The notes: generated by a model from the letters alone, not told the origin. A DNA stretch of 8,748 nucleotides from an archaeon (GCA_030745815.1 JASLNX010000012.1:1-8748); one strand, 5' to 3'. Positions 1-6,778 are shown, numbered from the stretch's first letter. Numbers and translations are program-made.

Positions 1-1
1 C

Positions 2-751
2 TACAAAAGTAGAACCTCTTTTATGGCGGGAACAGGCTTTGCTCAAATAAGCGAGTTTTCACTAATACTTGTTTTTTTGGGGCAAAGCGTTGGACACCTT
101 TCAGAAACAGTAACCGCAACAATTACCATGGTTGCAGTGATAACAATTGGAATTTCAACATATTTAATTTTGTACAACAACAGAATTTACGAGGCTATGT
201 TTAACAGAATTCCATTCCTTAAAAAGTTGGGATTTATAGAAGAAGCCCTTTCAAGGGTTGAAGAAAAAAACTACCCCTTGGTTTTGCTTGGATTTGGCGA
301 AACAGGGAAAAAGATTTTTTCAAGTATTAAAATGCCGCCTGAAGACATACTGGTAATTGACTACGACCCAAGAATTGTAAAGCGATGTATTGGGAAAAAA
401 TTGCATTGCCTTTACGGAGACGCTTCAGACATTGAAATGGTAAAGTTTATCAAGAGAAAAAAGCCAAAAATAGTTGTTTCCACAGTAATGGACATAGAAA
501 TCAACAGCCGATTGGCGGAACAGTTTAAGAAAAAGAAAAAGGGGCAAACGCTGATAATTCTTGCAGCAAGCCTAAAGGACGCAAAATACCTATATGATAA
601 GAAAGCAGACTTTGTTCTTGTGCCCACCCAAATTGCGGCTGAGCGCATTGGCATAATAATTAAAGACTTGCAAAAGGGAAAGCATTTCGAGCTAGAGTGG
701 CTAAGCCGCATTCACGAGAATGTGCTTGACGACAAACATCCCTTGCTTTAA
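2..751 (+). CDS. Cation:proton antiporter (KefB/CPA2-like) with TrkA-N domain, 5'-partial
   Basis: This is the C-terminal part of a monovalent cation/proton antiporter of the CPA2 (KefB/NapA-like) type; the frame is open through the left window edge, so the start is missing. Just before the first in-window Met the frame reads RTSF, followed by GTGFAQISEFSLIL, which resembles the conserved glycine/glutamate region in the last third of CPA2 transporters. One or two membrane segments follow (around window residues 15-60), then a cytoplasmic TrkA-N/RCK nucleotide-binding domain: LLGFGETG is the GxGxxG Rossmann loop and VIDYDP carries the acidic residue at the end of strand 2 that typically binds the ribose of NAD(H). 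There is no clear TrkA-C domain after it. In this family the domain gates cation efflux in response to nucleotides; that role here is inferred. The next gene starts 45 bases later and may be separately transcribed. Confidence 0.85.
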   Translation, partial: YKSRTSFMAGTGFAQISEFSLILVFLGQSVGHLSETVTATITMVAVITIGISTYLILYNNRIYEAMFNRIPFLKKLGFIEEALSRVEEKNYPLVLLGFGETGKKIFSSIKMPPEDILVIDYDPRIVKRCIGKKLHCLYGDASDIEMVKFIKRKKPKIVVSTVMDIEINSRLAEQFKKKKKGQTLIILAASLKDAKYLYDKKADFVLVPTQIAAERIGIIIKDLQKGKHFELEWLSRIHENVLDDKHPLL

Positions 752-761
752 AAACTTAATG

Positions 762-780
762 AAGCCAATAATTTTGGTTT
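762..780. repeat. Inverted repeat (7-bp stem, 5-base loop) between antiporter and next gene
   Basis: AAGCCAA and TTGGTTT face each other across the loop TAATT; six pairs are Watson-Crick and one is G-T. The repeat lies 10 bases after the antiporter stop and 16 bases before the next start. It could be a hairpin in the transcript or an operator for the following gene. A TATA-like TTTAAAAAC (747-755) lies just upstream. Function is not shown by the sequence. Confidence 0.3.
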
Positions 781-796
781 AACGGGGGTAATTAAA

Positions 797-1144
797 ATGG
801 TGCACTTTCATTTGGGAAAAATTCTAAAAATAATCAAACCGGACAAGGATGTTATTTCGTCCGATTCAAGCGTTCAAGTAATTGTTGAAATGTGGGACGA
901 AAACCAAATGGTTCTTGGAGTTGAAGCAGGCATTGCCCGGCAGATAAAAGTTCACGACGTTGTACTAGTTGACTACAACCCGCTTCCAGGAGTAGCGCAG
1001 CCAATTCCAAAGCAACAGATTGTAAAAATTGTGAGAGGAAAGCAAGGCAAAGACTGCTGGGAACTCTTCAAAAAATACCACGCTGAGAAAAAAAACAAGA
1101 GCGGCGAAGACCCACAAGCGCCGGGAATTTCCTACTCAAGATAG
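797..1144 (+). CDS. Conserved-looking hypothetical protein, 115 aa
   Basis: I do not recognise a named family. The ATG at 797 is preceded by a GGGGGT ribosome binding site (784-789). The protein is soluble, with no signal peptide, membrane segment or cysteine-pair metal site (one Cys only). Residues 1-85 alternate hydrophobic and polar residues like a small beta-barrel: VQVIVEMWDENQMVLGVE, then VHDVVLVDYNPLPG and a proline-rich turn PIPKQQIVKIVRG. The last 30 residues are charged and look disordered. An OB- or SH3-like barrel is possible, inferred only from the pattern. It ends 73 bases before the rubrerythrin start, and a promoter-like stretch lies between, so it is probably not part of the stress operon. 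Confidence 0.75.
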   Translation: MVHFHLGKILKIIKPDKDVISSDSSVQVIVEMWDENQMVLGVEAGIARQIKVHDVVLVDYNPLPGVAQPIPKQQIVKIVRGKQGKDCWELFKKYHAEKKNKSGEDPQAPGISYSR

Positions 1145-1217
1145 TTTCCTAAAAGAAACCAAATTGCTTTAATAAGATTTAGTGCAATTATATTATTTCC
1201 ACAAAGGGAGTGATAAG
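1144..1217 (+). promoter_or_regulatory. Likely promoter of the rubrerythrin operon, with dyad and RBS
   Basis: A TATA-like TTTAATAAG lies at 1168-1176, which would place the transcript start near 1200, just before the ribosome binding site GGGAGTGAT (1206-1214). A short perfect dyad, GTTTC (1144-1148) and GAAAC (1155-1159) with a six-base loop, lies immediately upstream, where an archaeal BRE or a regulator site would sit. Assignment rests on spacing and consensus only. Confidence 0.4.
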
Positions 1218-1769
1218 ATGGGAAAAACTGAAGAAAATTTAAAAGCAGCTTTTGTCGGTGAAAGCCAGGCAAGAAACAAGTATGACTACTTTGCAAAGGC
1301 TGCAAGAAAAGAGGAACTGCATTACATTGCAAAAATCTTTGAGGAAACAGCACTTAACGAAATGCAGCACGCAAAAGACGAGTTCAAAAAGCTTAATGGA
1401 ATCGGCGACACGAAAGCAAATTTAAAGGCTGCAATTGCGGGCGAACACTTTGAGAACACTGAAATGTACCCAGGATTTGCAAAAGACGCAAAGGCCGAAG
1501 GAAAAGAAGAAGTGGTAAAACTCTTTACGGAAATTGGCGAAGTGGAAAAGCACCACGAAACAAGATACAAAAAGCTTCTTGAAATGGTTGAAAATGGAAC
1601 TGTTTTCAAGAGAAAAAAACCAATTCAATGGAAATGCAGCAAATGCGGTTATATTCACACAGGGGAAGAACCACCAGAAGAATGCCCTTCATGCAAACAC
1701 GCAAGAGAATACTACGAGCCGGCGTGCATGTGTTTTGAAGAAGGCTGCAGTGCCTGCGGTTTAGATTAA
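1218..1769 (+). CDS. rbr: Rubrerythrin with additional cysteine-rich C-terminal tail
   Basis: This is a cytoplasmic non-haem iron peroxidase that reduces hydrogen peroxide to water. The ATG at 1218 is chosen over the in-frame ATG at 1182 because GGGAGTGAT sits just before it and the 183-residue product then begins like other rubrerythrins. Residues 1-125 form the ferritin-like four-helix domain with diiron ligands E15, E48xxH51, E76/E79 and E110xxH113. Residues 138-166 are a rubredoxin-like domain (C140xxC143 and C156xxC159, with CGY and CPSC) that passes electrons to the diiron site. After the usual end there is an added tail with C170, C172, C177 and C180 (CxCx4CxxC), not part of the standard family architecture. 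Superoxide reductase follows 12 bases downstream; peroxide made by that enzyme is the natural substrate here. Confidence 0.95.
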   Translation: MGKTEENLKAAFVGESQARNKYDYFAKAARKEELHYIAKIFEETALNEMQHAKDEFKKLNGIGDTKANLKAAIAGEHFENTEMYPGFAKDAKAEGKEEVVKLFTEIGEVEKHHETRYKKLLEMVENGTVFKRKKPIQWKCSKCGYIHTGEEPPEECPSCKHAREYYEPACMCFEEGCSACGLD

Positions 1770-1781
1770 GGAGGAAATATT

Positions 1782-2165
1782 ATGGGGGTTGGAAAAGTAG
1801 GGGAAGTTTACAAGTGCAGTGTTTGCGGGAACATTGTTGAAGCGCTGTTTGTTGGCGGCGGAGAGTTGGTTTGCTGCGAAAAGCCAATGGAGTTACAGCA
1901 GGAAAAAACAGCGGACTCTGCAACAGAAAAACACGTTCCAATAATTGAGAAAACAGAAAAGGGAGTTAAAGTAAAAGTTGGTTCAGTACCGCATCCAATG
2001 GAAGAAGCCCACTACATACAGTGGATTGAGATTGTTGCAGACGGAAAAGTTTACAGGCAAAATTTGACGCCAGGGCAAGCGCCTGAAGCAGAATTTGGAA
2101 TCCAGGCAGAAAACATTGTTGCAAGAGAGTACTGCAATGTTCACGGCCTGTGGAAATCAAAGTGA
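1782..2165 (+). CDS. dfx: Superoxide reductase, two-iron type (desulfoferrodoxin)
   Basis: Reduces superoxide to hydrogen peroxide without releasing oxygen, the usual anaerobe alternative to superoxide dismutase. The 127-residue length fits the two-iron class. Residues 1-36 form the desulforedoxin-like domain binding an FeCys4 centre: C12xxC15 and the adjacent pair C31-C32 (LVCCEKPM). The catalytic centre in the C-terminal immunoglobulin-like domain has all expected ligands: H51 (EKHVP), H71, H77, C118 and H121 (CNVHGLW). E49-K50 match the Glu-Lys pair that guides superoxide to the iron. The ATG follows a strong AAGGAGG site (1768-1774) overlapping the rubrerythrin stop, so the two genes are in one operon and act in sequence: superoxide to peroxide, then peroxide to water. 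Confidence 0.96.
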   Translation: MGVGKVGEVYKCSVCGNIVEALFVGGGELVCCEKPMELQQEKTADSATEKHVPIIEKTEKGVKVKVGSVPHPMEEAHYIQWIEIVADGKVYRQNLTPGQAPEAEFGIQAENIVAREYCNVHGLWKSK

Positions 2166-2174
2166 GGTGTTGGA

Positions 2175-2723
2175 ATGGACAAAGATGTTATTGAAATGGA
2201 CAAAGTAGTTGAAAAGCTTATTGAAATTCCACAAGAACAAGTGGAAGAAATAAGTAAAGCCGTTGCAATCGCAAAGGAAACAGAGGCCGATGCAAGGGAC
2301 TTTTACAAAAAGGTTTCGCAAAAGGCAACTGACCCTGAAATGAAAAAGGCGATGGAACTTCTTTCAAAGGAAGAATCAGCACACTACAAAGCACTAAGCA
2401 TTGTGGAATACAAGTTAAAGGAACAGGGAAAATTTGCAGTGATTGACGAAGTGCTTATTAGCTTTGAAAAGCCAAAAATTTACCCCGGCAAAGATGTTGA
2501 AATAAAAGAGTTTCAAAACAAAAGTGACCTGGCTGCACTACTTTGGGCAATGCGAGCTGAAAGAAAGGCAGAATTGTTTTACAGCAAGCAAGCAGAAAAA
2601 GCAAGTGTTGAAGACATTAAAAGGTTCTTTGAAGAGCTGGCTAAATTTGAGAAAGGCCACTTTGATTACCTTGACGGGATTGTTTCAACAATTACTGATA
2701 CTGGCGACTTTATTTTAGGGTAA
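2175..2723 (+). CDS. Ferritin-like diiron protein (rubrerythrin-like, no rubredoxin domain)
   Basis: A 182-residue ferritin-like protein with two helix pairs. The ligand pattern appears twice with matching spacing: E37 (E-x6-Y44) and E67xxH70 in the first pair, E129 (E-x6-Y136) and E159xxH162 in the second. This is the arrangement of rubrerythrin-related diiron proteins, but no cysteine is present, so there is no rubredoxin domain. Residues 85-117 form a longer linker between the pairs. The likely role is peroxide reduction or iron handling, taking electrons from another protein, possibly the rubredoxin-like domains encoded just upstream (inference). The ATG is set by GAGGTG (2164-2169), which overlaps the superoxide reductase stop; only nine bases separate the genes, so translation is probably coupled. 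Confidence 0.88.
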   Translation: MDKDVIEMDKVVEKLIEIPQEQVEEISKAVAIAKETEADARDFYKKVSQKATDPEMKKAMELLSKEESAHYKALSIVEYKLKEQGKFAVIDEVLISFEKPKIYPGKDVEIKEFQNKSDLAALLWAMRAERKAELFYSKQAEKASVEDIKRFFEELAKFEKGHFDYLDGIVSTITDTGDFILG

Positions 2724-2749
2724 ATTTTAGCTAAAGAGAGGAACTATAA

Positions 2750-2851
2750 ATGTCAAACAAAAAACAAGGACTTTTTGCAAAAATAGCCAGCAGACTTGAC
2801 AAAAAGCTTGAGAAAGAATCAAAAAAACAATGCTGCTGCGATTGCAAATAA
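2750..2851 (+). CDS. Cysteine-rich mini-protein, 33 aa
   Basis: A very short gene between the ferritin-like protein and the permease. It has an ATG at 2750, a GAGAGG ribosome binding site at 2736-2741, and a TAA at 2849-2851. Residues 7-26 form a strongly basic amphipathic helix (GLFAKIASRLDKKLEKESKK), followed by the terminal motif C28-C29-C30-D-C32-K. Four thiols at the end of a helix could bind Cu+, Zn2+, As(III) or another soft metal, and the helix could lie on the membrane or dock on a partner. The permease starts 13 bases after the stop, which suggests that the mini-protein works with it, for example as a substrate carrier. That function is inferred. In favour of a real gene are the good ribosome binding site, tight operon spacing and non-random composition. 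Confidence 0.7.
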   Translation: MSNKKQGLFAKIASRLDKKLEKESKKQCCCDCK

Positions 2852-2864
2852 GAGCTGATTCTAC

Positions 2865-3827
2865 TTGCTTGAACAATTTGTTGACTGGGTAGTCTATTCA
2901 CTAATAGGGCTTAGTGCAAACTCAGCACTTGGGAAAGCAGTAAACTTTTTTGTTTTCGACTCAATTAAAATAATCGCTCTTCTTTTCGTAATGATATTTG
3001 CAATTTCTATTCTAAGAACATTCATATCACAACGCAAAATAAAAGAATTGTTAACAAGAAGGGGAAAATTTTCTGCGAACACTGGAGCATCAATTTTTGG
3101 AGCACTAACTCCCTTTTGTTCCTGTTCATCAATACCAATATTCATTAGTTTAATAGAAGCCGGTGTGCCACTAGGTGCGGCATTCTCCTTCCTTATAACT
3201 TCCCCAATTGTAAATGAATACGTTGTCATTGTAATGCTTGGCTTCTTTGGTTGGGAGATTACTGCAGCATACATTATCAGTGGCATTGCAATAGGAGTTA
3301 TTGCGGGAATTGTTCTTGGAAAAATGGGATTAGAAAAACACCTTGAAACAGATCTTATTTCAAAAGGAAAAAAATCTGGACAAGAAGAAAAATTTGAAAG
3401 CTTTAAGAAAAGGATTTTGTTTGGACTCACGGAAGCAGCATCAATTGTTAAAAAACTGTGGGTTTGGATAATAGTTGGAGTAGGGATTGGTGCCGTAATC
3501 CACAACCTTGTTCCAGAGGAAGCAATACATCAAATAATAAGCCAGGGAGGGATATTAACAGTTCCGATTGCAACAGCAATAGGGGTTCCTGTTTACGGAA
3601 ACAGTGTTGCAATAGTACCAATTGCCGTTGCACTATTCCAAAAAGGGGTTCCGCTTGGAACCGCACTGGCATTTATGATGGCCATCGCAGCATTAAGCCT
3701 GCCAGAAGCAGTTATACTTAGAAGAGTAATGAAGCTAAAACTTATTGCAATATTTTTTACTGTTGTAGCAGTAGCAATAGTTGCAACAGGATATCTATTC
3801 AATATCTTGCAAACAGTGCTAGTATAA
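2865..3827 (+). CDS. DUF318/ArsP-family permease
   Basis: A 320-residue inner-membrane protein of the DUF318 permease family (Pfam PF03773), which includes ArsP, an exporter of trivalent organoarsenicals. It has eight or more hydrophobic segments in two halves. The first half holds the hallmark PFCSCSSIP (about residues 83-91) followed by GVPLGAAFSFLITSPIVNEY; the second half repeats the pattern with IGVPVYGNSVAIVPI and GVPLGTALAFMMA. A charged loop (about residues 155-185) joins them. The start is the TTG at 2865: an in-frame TGA lies at 2856-2858, no ATG is available before the first membrane segment, and GAGCTGATT (2852-2860) precedes it. Many family members have unknown substrates, so arsenic export should not be assumed. 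Its TAA is one base from the stop of the convergent ogg gene. Confidence 0.85.
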   Translation: MLEQFVDWVVYSLIGLSANSALGKAVNFFVFDSIKIIALLFVMIFAISILRTFISQRKIKELLTRRGKFSANTGASIFGALTPFCSCSSIPIFISLIEAGVPLGAAFSFLITSPIVNEYVVIVMLGFFGWEITAAYIISGIAIGVIAGIVLGKMGLEKHLETDLISKGKKSGQEEKFESFKKRILFGLTEAASIVKKLWVWIIVGVGIGAVIHNLVPEEAIHQIISQGGILTVPIATAIGVPVYGNSVAIVPIAVALFQKGVPLGTALAFMMAIAALSLPEAVILRRVMKLKLIAIFFTVVAVAIVATGYLFNILQTVLV

Positions 3828-3838
3828 ATTACTTCAAA
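3823..3838 (+). repeat. 16-bp direct repeat, copy 1 (3' side of ogg)
   Basis: TATAAATTACTTCAAA occurs here and again exactly at 4467-4482. This copy spans the permease stop codon and the end of the ogg gene (its stop and last codons, read on the - strand). The two copies bracket ogg. Confidence 0.8.
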
Positions 3839-4467
3839 ACCTTGCCTGTCTTCATGAACCACATGTAAAGATCCAGCTCCGCCGGCTGCATCTTCAACTT
3901 CTTCGCCAGCGCCCTGAACTTTTCTTCAATCTCCAAGTATTTCTTTTTGTTAAGGGAGACCGGCTTTTTCTTAATGAGCCCATTTTCAAGCATTAGATTT
4001 AGTATATGCCGATCAAGTATTGCCAAATTTTTATAACCAACGTTTCGCATAAAGTGAGAGGCCTCCTTAAAGCCAATGCCTTTAACATTCTTAACCAGCC
4101 ACTCCCTTGCAGCCTTCTCCCCTTCTCTTTCAACAATTTCCTGCACAATCTTTTTTACGCCAAGATGCTCTCTGGCCCCAACAATAAACTTTGTTTTGTT
4201 GTTGTGAAAACGGTGCTTGTTTTTGCGAATGCATTTTTTAACGTCTGCAGCACATGCACTACAAAAGCCCTTTGTCCCCAACTCTTTTTGAATCTGGATT
4301 GCAGTGTCAGCCCTAGAATTTGCAGTTAGAATGCAAAAGCAAAGTTCTGAAAACCACTCATCCCCTCTTTTGTTTTTGAACGATTCAAATTCCAAAAGGC
4401 GTCCTTTTACCTCAAGCGCAACATCACTTTTAACGAGCCTTTCAATTTCCCCAACCAAACTAGCCAT
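3829..4467 (-). CDS. ogg: Archaeal N-glycosylase/DNA lyase, Ogg2 type (8-oxoguanine repair)
   Basis: A helix-hairpin-helix base-excision repair enzyme that removes 8-oxoguanine and nicks the backbone by beta-elimination. The 212-residue length, the N-terminal ESFKNKRGDEWFSELCFCILTAN-type region and the C-terminal LDLYMWFMKTGKVLK fit the short archaeal Ogg2 (MjOgg-like) family. The HhH motif is VKGIGFKEASHFMRNVG, with the expected catalytic lysine K134 and, after it, catalytic aspartate D152 in ILDRHIL. The C-terminal lysine is characteristic of this family, where the end of the chain takes part in base recognition. No ribosome binding site precedes the ATG, but a TATA-like box lies about 25 bases upstream, so the mRNA is probably leaderless. 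It is convergent with the permease (one base between stops) and would repair damage by the oxidants the upstream operon removes. Confidence 0.92.
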   Translation of the reverse strand: MASLVGEIERLVKSDVALEVKGRLLEFESFKNKRGDEWFSELCFCILTANSRADTAIQIQKELGTKGFCSACAADVKKCIRKNKHRFHNNKTKFIVGAREHLGVKKIVQEIVEREGEKAAREWLVKNVKGIGFKEASHFMRNVGYKNLAILDRHILNLMLENGLIKKKPVSLNKKKYLEIEEKFRALAKKLKMQPAELDLYMWFMKTGKVLK

Positions 4468-4482
4468 ATAAATTACTTCAAA
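4467..4482 (+). repeat. 16-bp direct repeat, copy 2 (5' side of ogg)
   Basis: An exact second copy of TATAAATTACTTCAAA, ending on the first base of the ogg start codon. It occupies the interval between the probable ogg TATA box and the ATG. Confidence 0.8.
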
Positions 4483-4484
4483 GG

Positions 4485-4497
4485 GAATTATTTTAAT
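4485..4497 (-). promoter_or_regulatory. Probable TATA box for leaderless ogg transcript
   Basis: Read on the - strand this stretch contains ATTAAAATAA, centred about 25 bases before the ogg ATG. That is the normal archaeal TATA-to-start distance, which puts the transcript start at or beside the start codon and explains the missing ribosome binding site. Confidence 0.4.
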
Positions 4498-4502
4498 AGA
4501 AT

Positions 4503-6737
4503 CTAAGCCTTGCGCTTTATTCTTGCCTTAAACCTTTTCATTAGAAGAGAATTCGTTACAACGCTAACACTTGAAAAGGCCATTGCTGTTCCTGCAAAAA
4601 CAGGGCTTAACAGCATTCCAGTAAATGGGTAGAGCACTCCTGCCGCTATTGGAATTCCAACAAGGTTGTAAATAAATGCCCAGAAAAAGTTTTGCTTAAT
4701 TTTATTCATCGCGTAAGCGCTTAATTCTATTGCAACAACCACATCTCGCAAGTCATCTTTTATTAGAACAATGTCCCCGGATTCAATCGCAACATCTGTT
4801 CCTGACCCAATTGCAATTCCAATATCTGCCTGCGCAAGGGCCGGCGCATCGTTTATTCCGTCCCCAACCATTGCAACCTTTGCTCCCTTGGCTTGCAGCT
4901 TTTTAACTTCATCAGCCTTTCCACCAGGTAGAACTTCTGCAAGCACTGCATCAATTCCAACCTGCTTTGCAATTGCTTCCCCTGTTCTCTTATTGTCGCC
5001 GGTGATCATTACAACCTGCTTTCCAAGACGGTGCAGTTCTGCAACAGCAGCCTTTGAATAATCCTTTAATGTATCAGCAACCGCAATAACTCCCATAACC
5101 TTTCCGCCAGACGAAACAATCATTGCGGTCTTTCCCTCTAACTCAAACTTAAGCATACTTTCCTCAACTTCCTTAACATCAATTTTACTATCAACCATTA
5201 ACTGCCTGTTTCCAAGTAAAATCTCTTTGCCATTAAACTTTGCCTTAACTCCCTTTCCAGTAACTGAACTAAAAGAAGTTGGCTCTGGAACAGTTACTTG
5301 CTTTTTCTTTGCGGAGTTCACGATTGCTTCTCCTAACGGGTGCTCTGATCTTTTCTCAGCAATTGCTGCAAACTTCAAAACCTGGTTTTTTGTAAACGAA
5401 TTCAACGAAACAATATCAGTAACAAGTGGCTTTCCTTCAGTAAGAGTGCCTGTCTTATCAAAAACAACTGTATTAATTTCCTGGGCCTTTTGTAGGGCGG
5501 CAGCGCTTTTAATTAGCACGCCGTTCTCTGCACCTAACCCGGTTCCAACCATTACAGCAGTAGGTGTTGCAAGACCCATTGCACAAGGACAGGCAATAAT
5601 TAGCACAGTAATAAATATTGTCAGTGAAAAAATAAACGTTTGGCCCACAAAAAACCAGGCAAGTGCTGAAACAATGGCAATTGCCATAACAGTTGGCACA
5701 AAAACTGCGGAAACCTTATCTGCAATCTCTTGAATTGGGGCTTTGCTTGCCTGCGCGTCCTCAACAAGCTTAATAATTTGCGCAAGAGCCGTATTCTTTC
5801 CAACCTTTTCCGCCTTAAACTTAAATGACCCGGTTTTGTTAATTGTCGCTCCAACAACTGTGTCTCCAACAAGCTTTTCCACAGGAATGCTTTCCCCTGT
5901 AATCATACTTTCGTCAACACTACTGTGGCCCTGAACAACAACCCCGTCAACCGGAATCTTTTGGCCTGGCTTAACAATAACTATGTCGCCAATTTTGACC
6001 TCTTCAATTGGCACCTCAACCTCTTTACCATCTCTTTCAACAAGCGCTGTTTTTGCCTGCAGGCCCATAAGCTTTTTTATTGCCTCGCTTGTTCTGCCCT
6101 TTGCAACGGCCTCAAAATACTTCCCCAGCAGGATAAATGTTAGAAGAAACGCCGCAACTTCGTAATAAAGATCCATTGCAGTGAACTGCGTTGACCCCAG
6201 TAAAATTGCAACAGTTGCCGCAAGACTATAAGCATAAGCTGAACCAACCCCAATTGCAACAAGAGAATCCATACTTGGATTAAGGTTCTTTAAGGCATTG
6301 AATCCGCGAATGAAAAAGCCCCTGCCAATAAATAGAACAGGTGTTGCGAGAAGGAACTGAATTATCGCCATGTTTCCCATTATAATTTGAGGAAGAATAA
6401 TTCCAACGGCCGGAGCCATCATAACAAGCATTAAGGGAGCACTAAGAGCAAAGGAAACCGCAAACTTTTGCTTAAGAGTTTTAACCTCGTCCTCTCTGGC
6501 TTCCTTTTCCAAATTAGGCTTAACAACCTCGTAACCGGCTGCCTTAATTGTTTCCTCAAAAACAGACTCATTTGTCTTTGAGGGATCAAAGGTTACACTG
6601 GCCTTTTCTGTTGCAAAGTTAACACTTGCCCTTTCAACACCCTGCACTTTCTGCAGTGCCTTCTCCACTCTAAGAGCGCAGGAAGCACAATGCATTTTGC
6701 CAATAATTATCGGAGACGTTTTTGTTTCACTGGGCAT
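4503..6737 (-). CDS. copA: Cu+-exporting P1B-type ATPase (CopA)
   Basis: An ATP-driven exporter of cuprous ions across the cytoplasmic membrane. The 744-residue protein has one N-terminal heavy-metal-associated domain (residues 8-73) with M15-H-C17-A-S-C20; the residue before the Met is Lys where Gly is common. Next come the membrane segments, the actuator loop with TGES, the intramembrane C383-P-C385 site, phosphorylation site D427 (DKTGT), SEHPLGEA, TGDN and the hinge VGDGINDAPAL (D626). The last two segments carry YN (FIYNLVG) and MAFSSVSVVTN, the Cu+ signature that separates these pumps from Zn/Cd/Pb ATPases. The ATG is fixed by AGGTGAG (6743-6749 on this strand), five bases upstream. It lies downstream of the DUF2318 gene and upstream of ogg, all on the same strand. 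Confidence 0.97.
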   Translation of the reverse strand: MPSETKTSPIIIGKMHCASCALRVEKALQKVQGVERASVNFATEKASVTFDPSKTNESVFEETIKAAGYEVVKPNLEKEAREDEVKTLKQKFAVSFALSAPLMLVMMAPAVGIILPQIIMGNMAIIQFLLATPVLFIGRGFFIRGFNALKNLNPSMDSLVAIGVGSAYAYSLAATVAILLGSTQFTAMDLYYEVAAFLLTFILLGKYFEAVAKGRTSEAIKKLMGLQAKTALVERDGKEVEVPIEEVKIGDIVIVKPGQKIPVDGVVVQGHSSVDESMITGESIPVEKLVGDTVVGATINKTGSFKFKAEKVGKNTALAQIIKLVEDAQASKAPIQEIADKVSAVFVPTVMAIAIVSALAWFFVGQTFIFSLTIFITVLIIACPCAMGLATPTAVMVGTGLGAENGVLIKSAAALQKAQEINTVVFDKTGTLTEGKPLVTDIVSLNSFTKNQVLKFAAIAEKRSEHPLGEAIVNSAKKKQVTVPEPTSFSSVTGKGVKAKFNGKEILLGNRQLMVDSKIDVKEVEESMLKFELEGKTAMIVSSGGKVMGVIAVADTLKDYSKAAVAELHRLGKQVVMITGDNKRTGEAIAKQVGIDAVLAEVLPGGKADEVKKLQAKGAKVAMVGDGINDAPALAQADIGIAIGSGTDVAIESGDIVLIKDDLRDVVVAIELSAYAMNKIKQNFFWAFIYNLVGIPIAAGVLYPFTGMLLSPVFAGTAMAFSSVSVVTNSLLMKRFKARIKRKA

Positions 6738-6742
6738 TCTAA

Positions 6743-6778
6743 CTCACCTATAATGCTTTTTACATTTAAAACCGTTTT
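6743..6778 (-). promoter_or_regulatory. copA upstream region: RBS, TATA-like box and overlapping dyad
   Basis: Read on the - strand: a short dyad AAAAC-G-GTTTT (arms at 6774-6778 and 6768-6772) runs into a TATA-like TTTTAAATG, followed by the ribosome binding site AGGTGAG (6743-6749) before the copA ATG. A dyad overlapping a TATA box is a common place for a metal-responsive repressor, but no regulator gene is in the window. The TATA-to-RBS distance is short, so the transcript start is uncertain. Confidence 0.35.

Noticed and set aside
412..711. 99-residue - strand frame inside the antiporter gene
   Set aside because: It lies wholly antisense to the well-supported TrkA-N domain and has no start signal or recognisable content.
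3458..3721. 87-residue + strand frame within the permease
   Set aside because: Out-of-frame reading of the second half of the permease, rich in Ser/Asn/Arg with no start signal.
5227..5733. 168-residue + strand frame
   Set aside because: Antisense to copA codons that carry the CPC and DKTGT motifs; a mirror of strong codon bias, not a gene.
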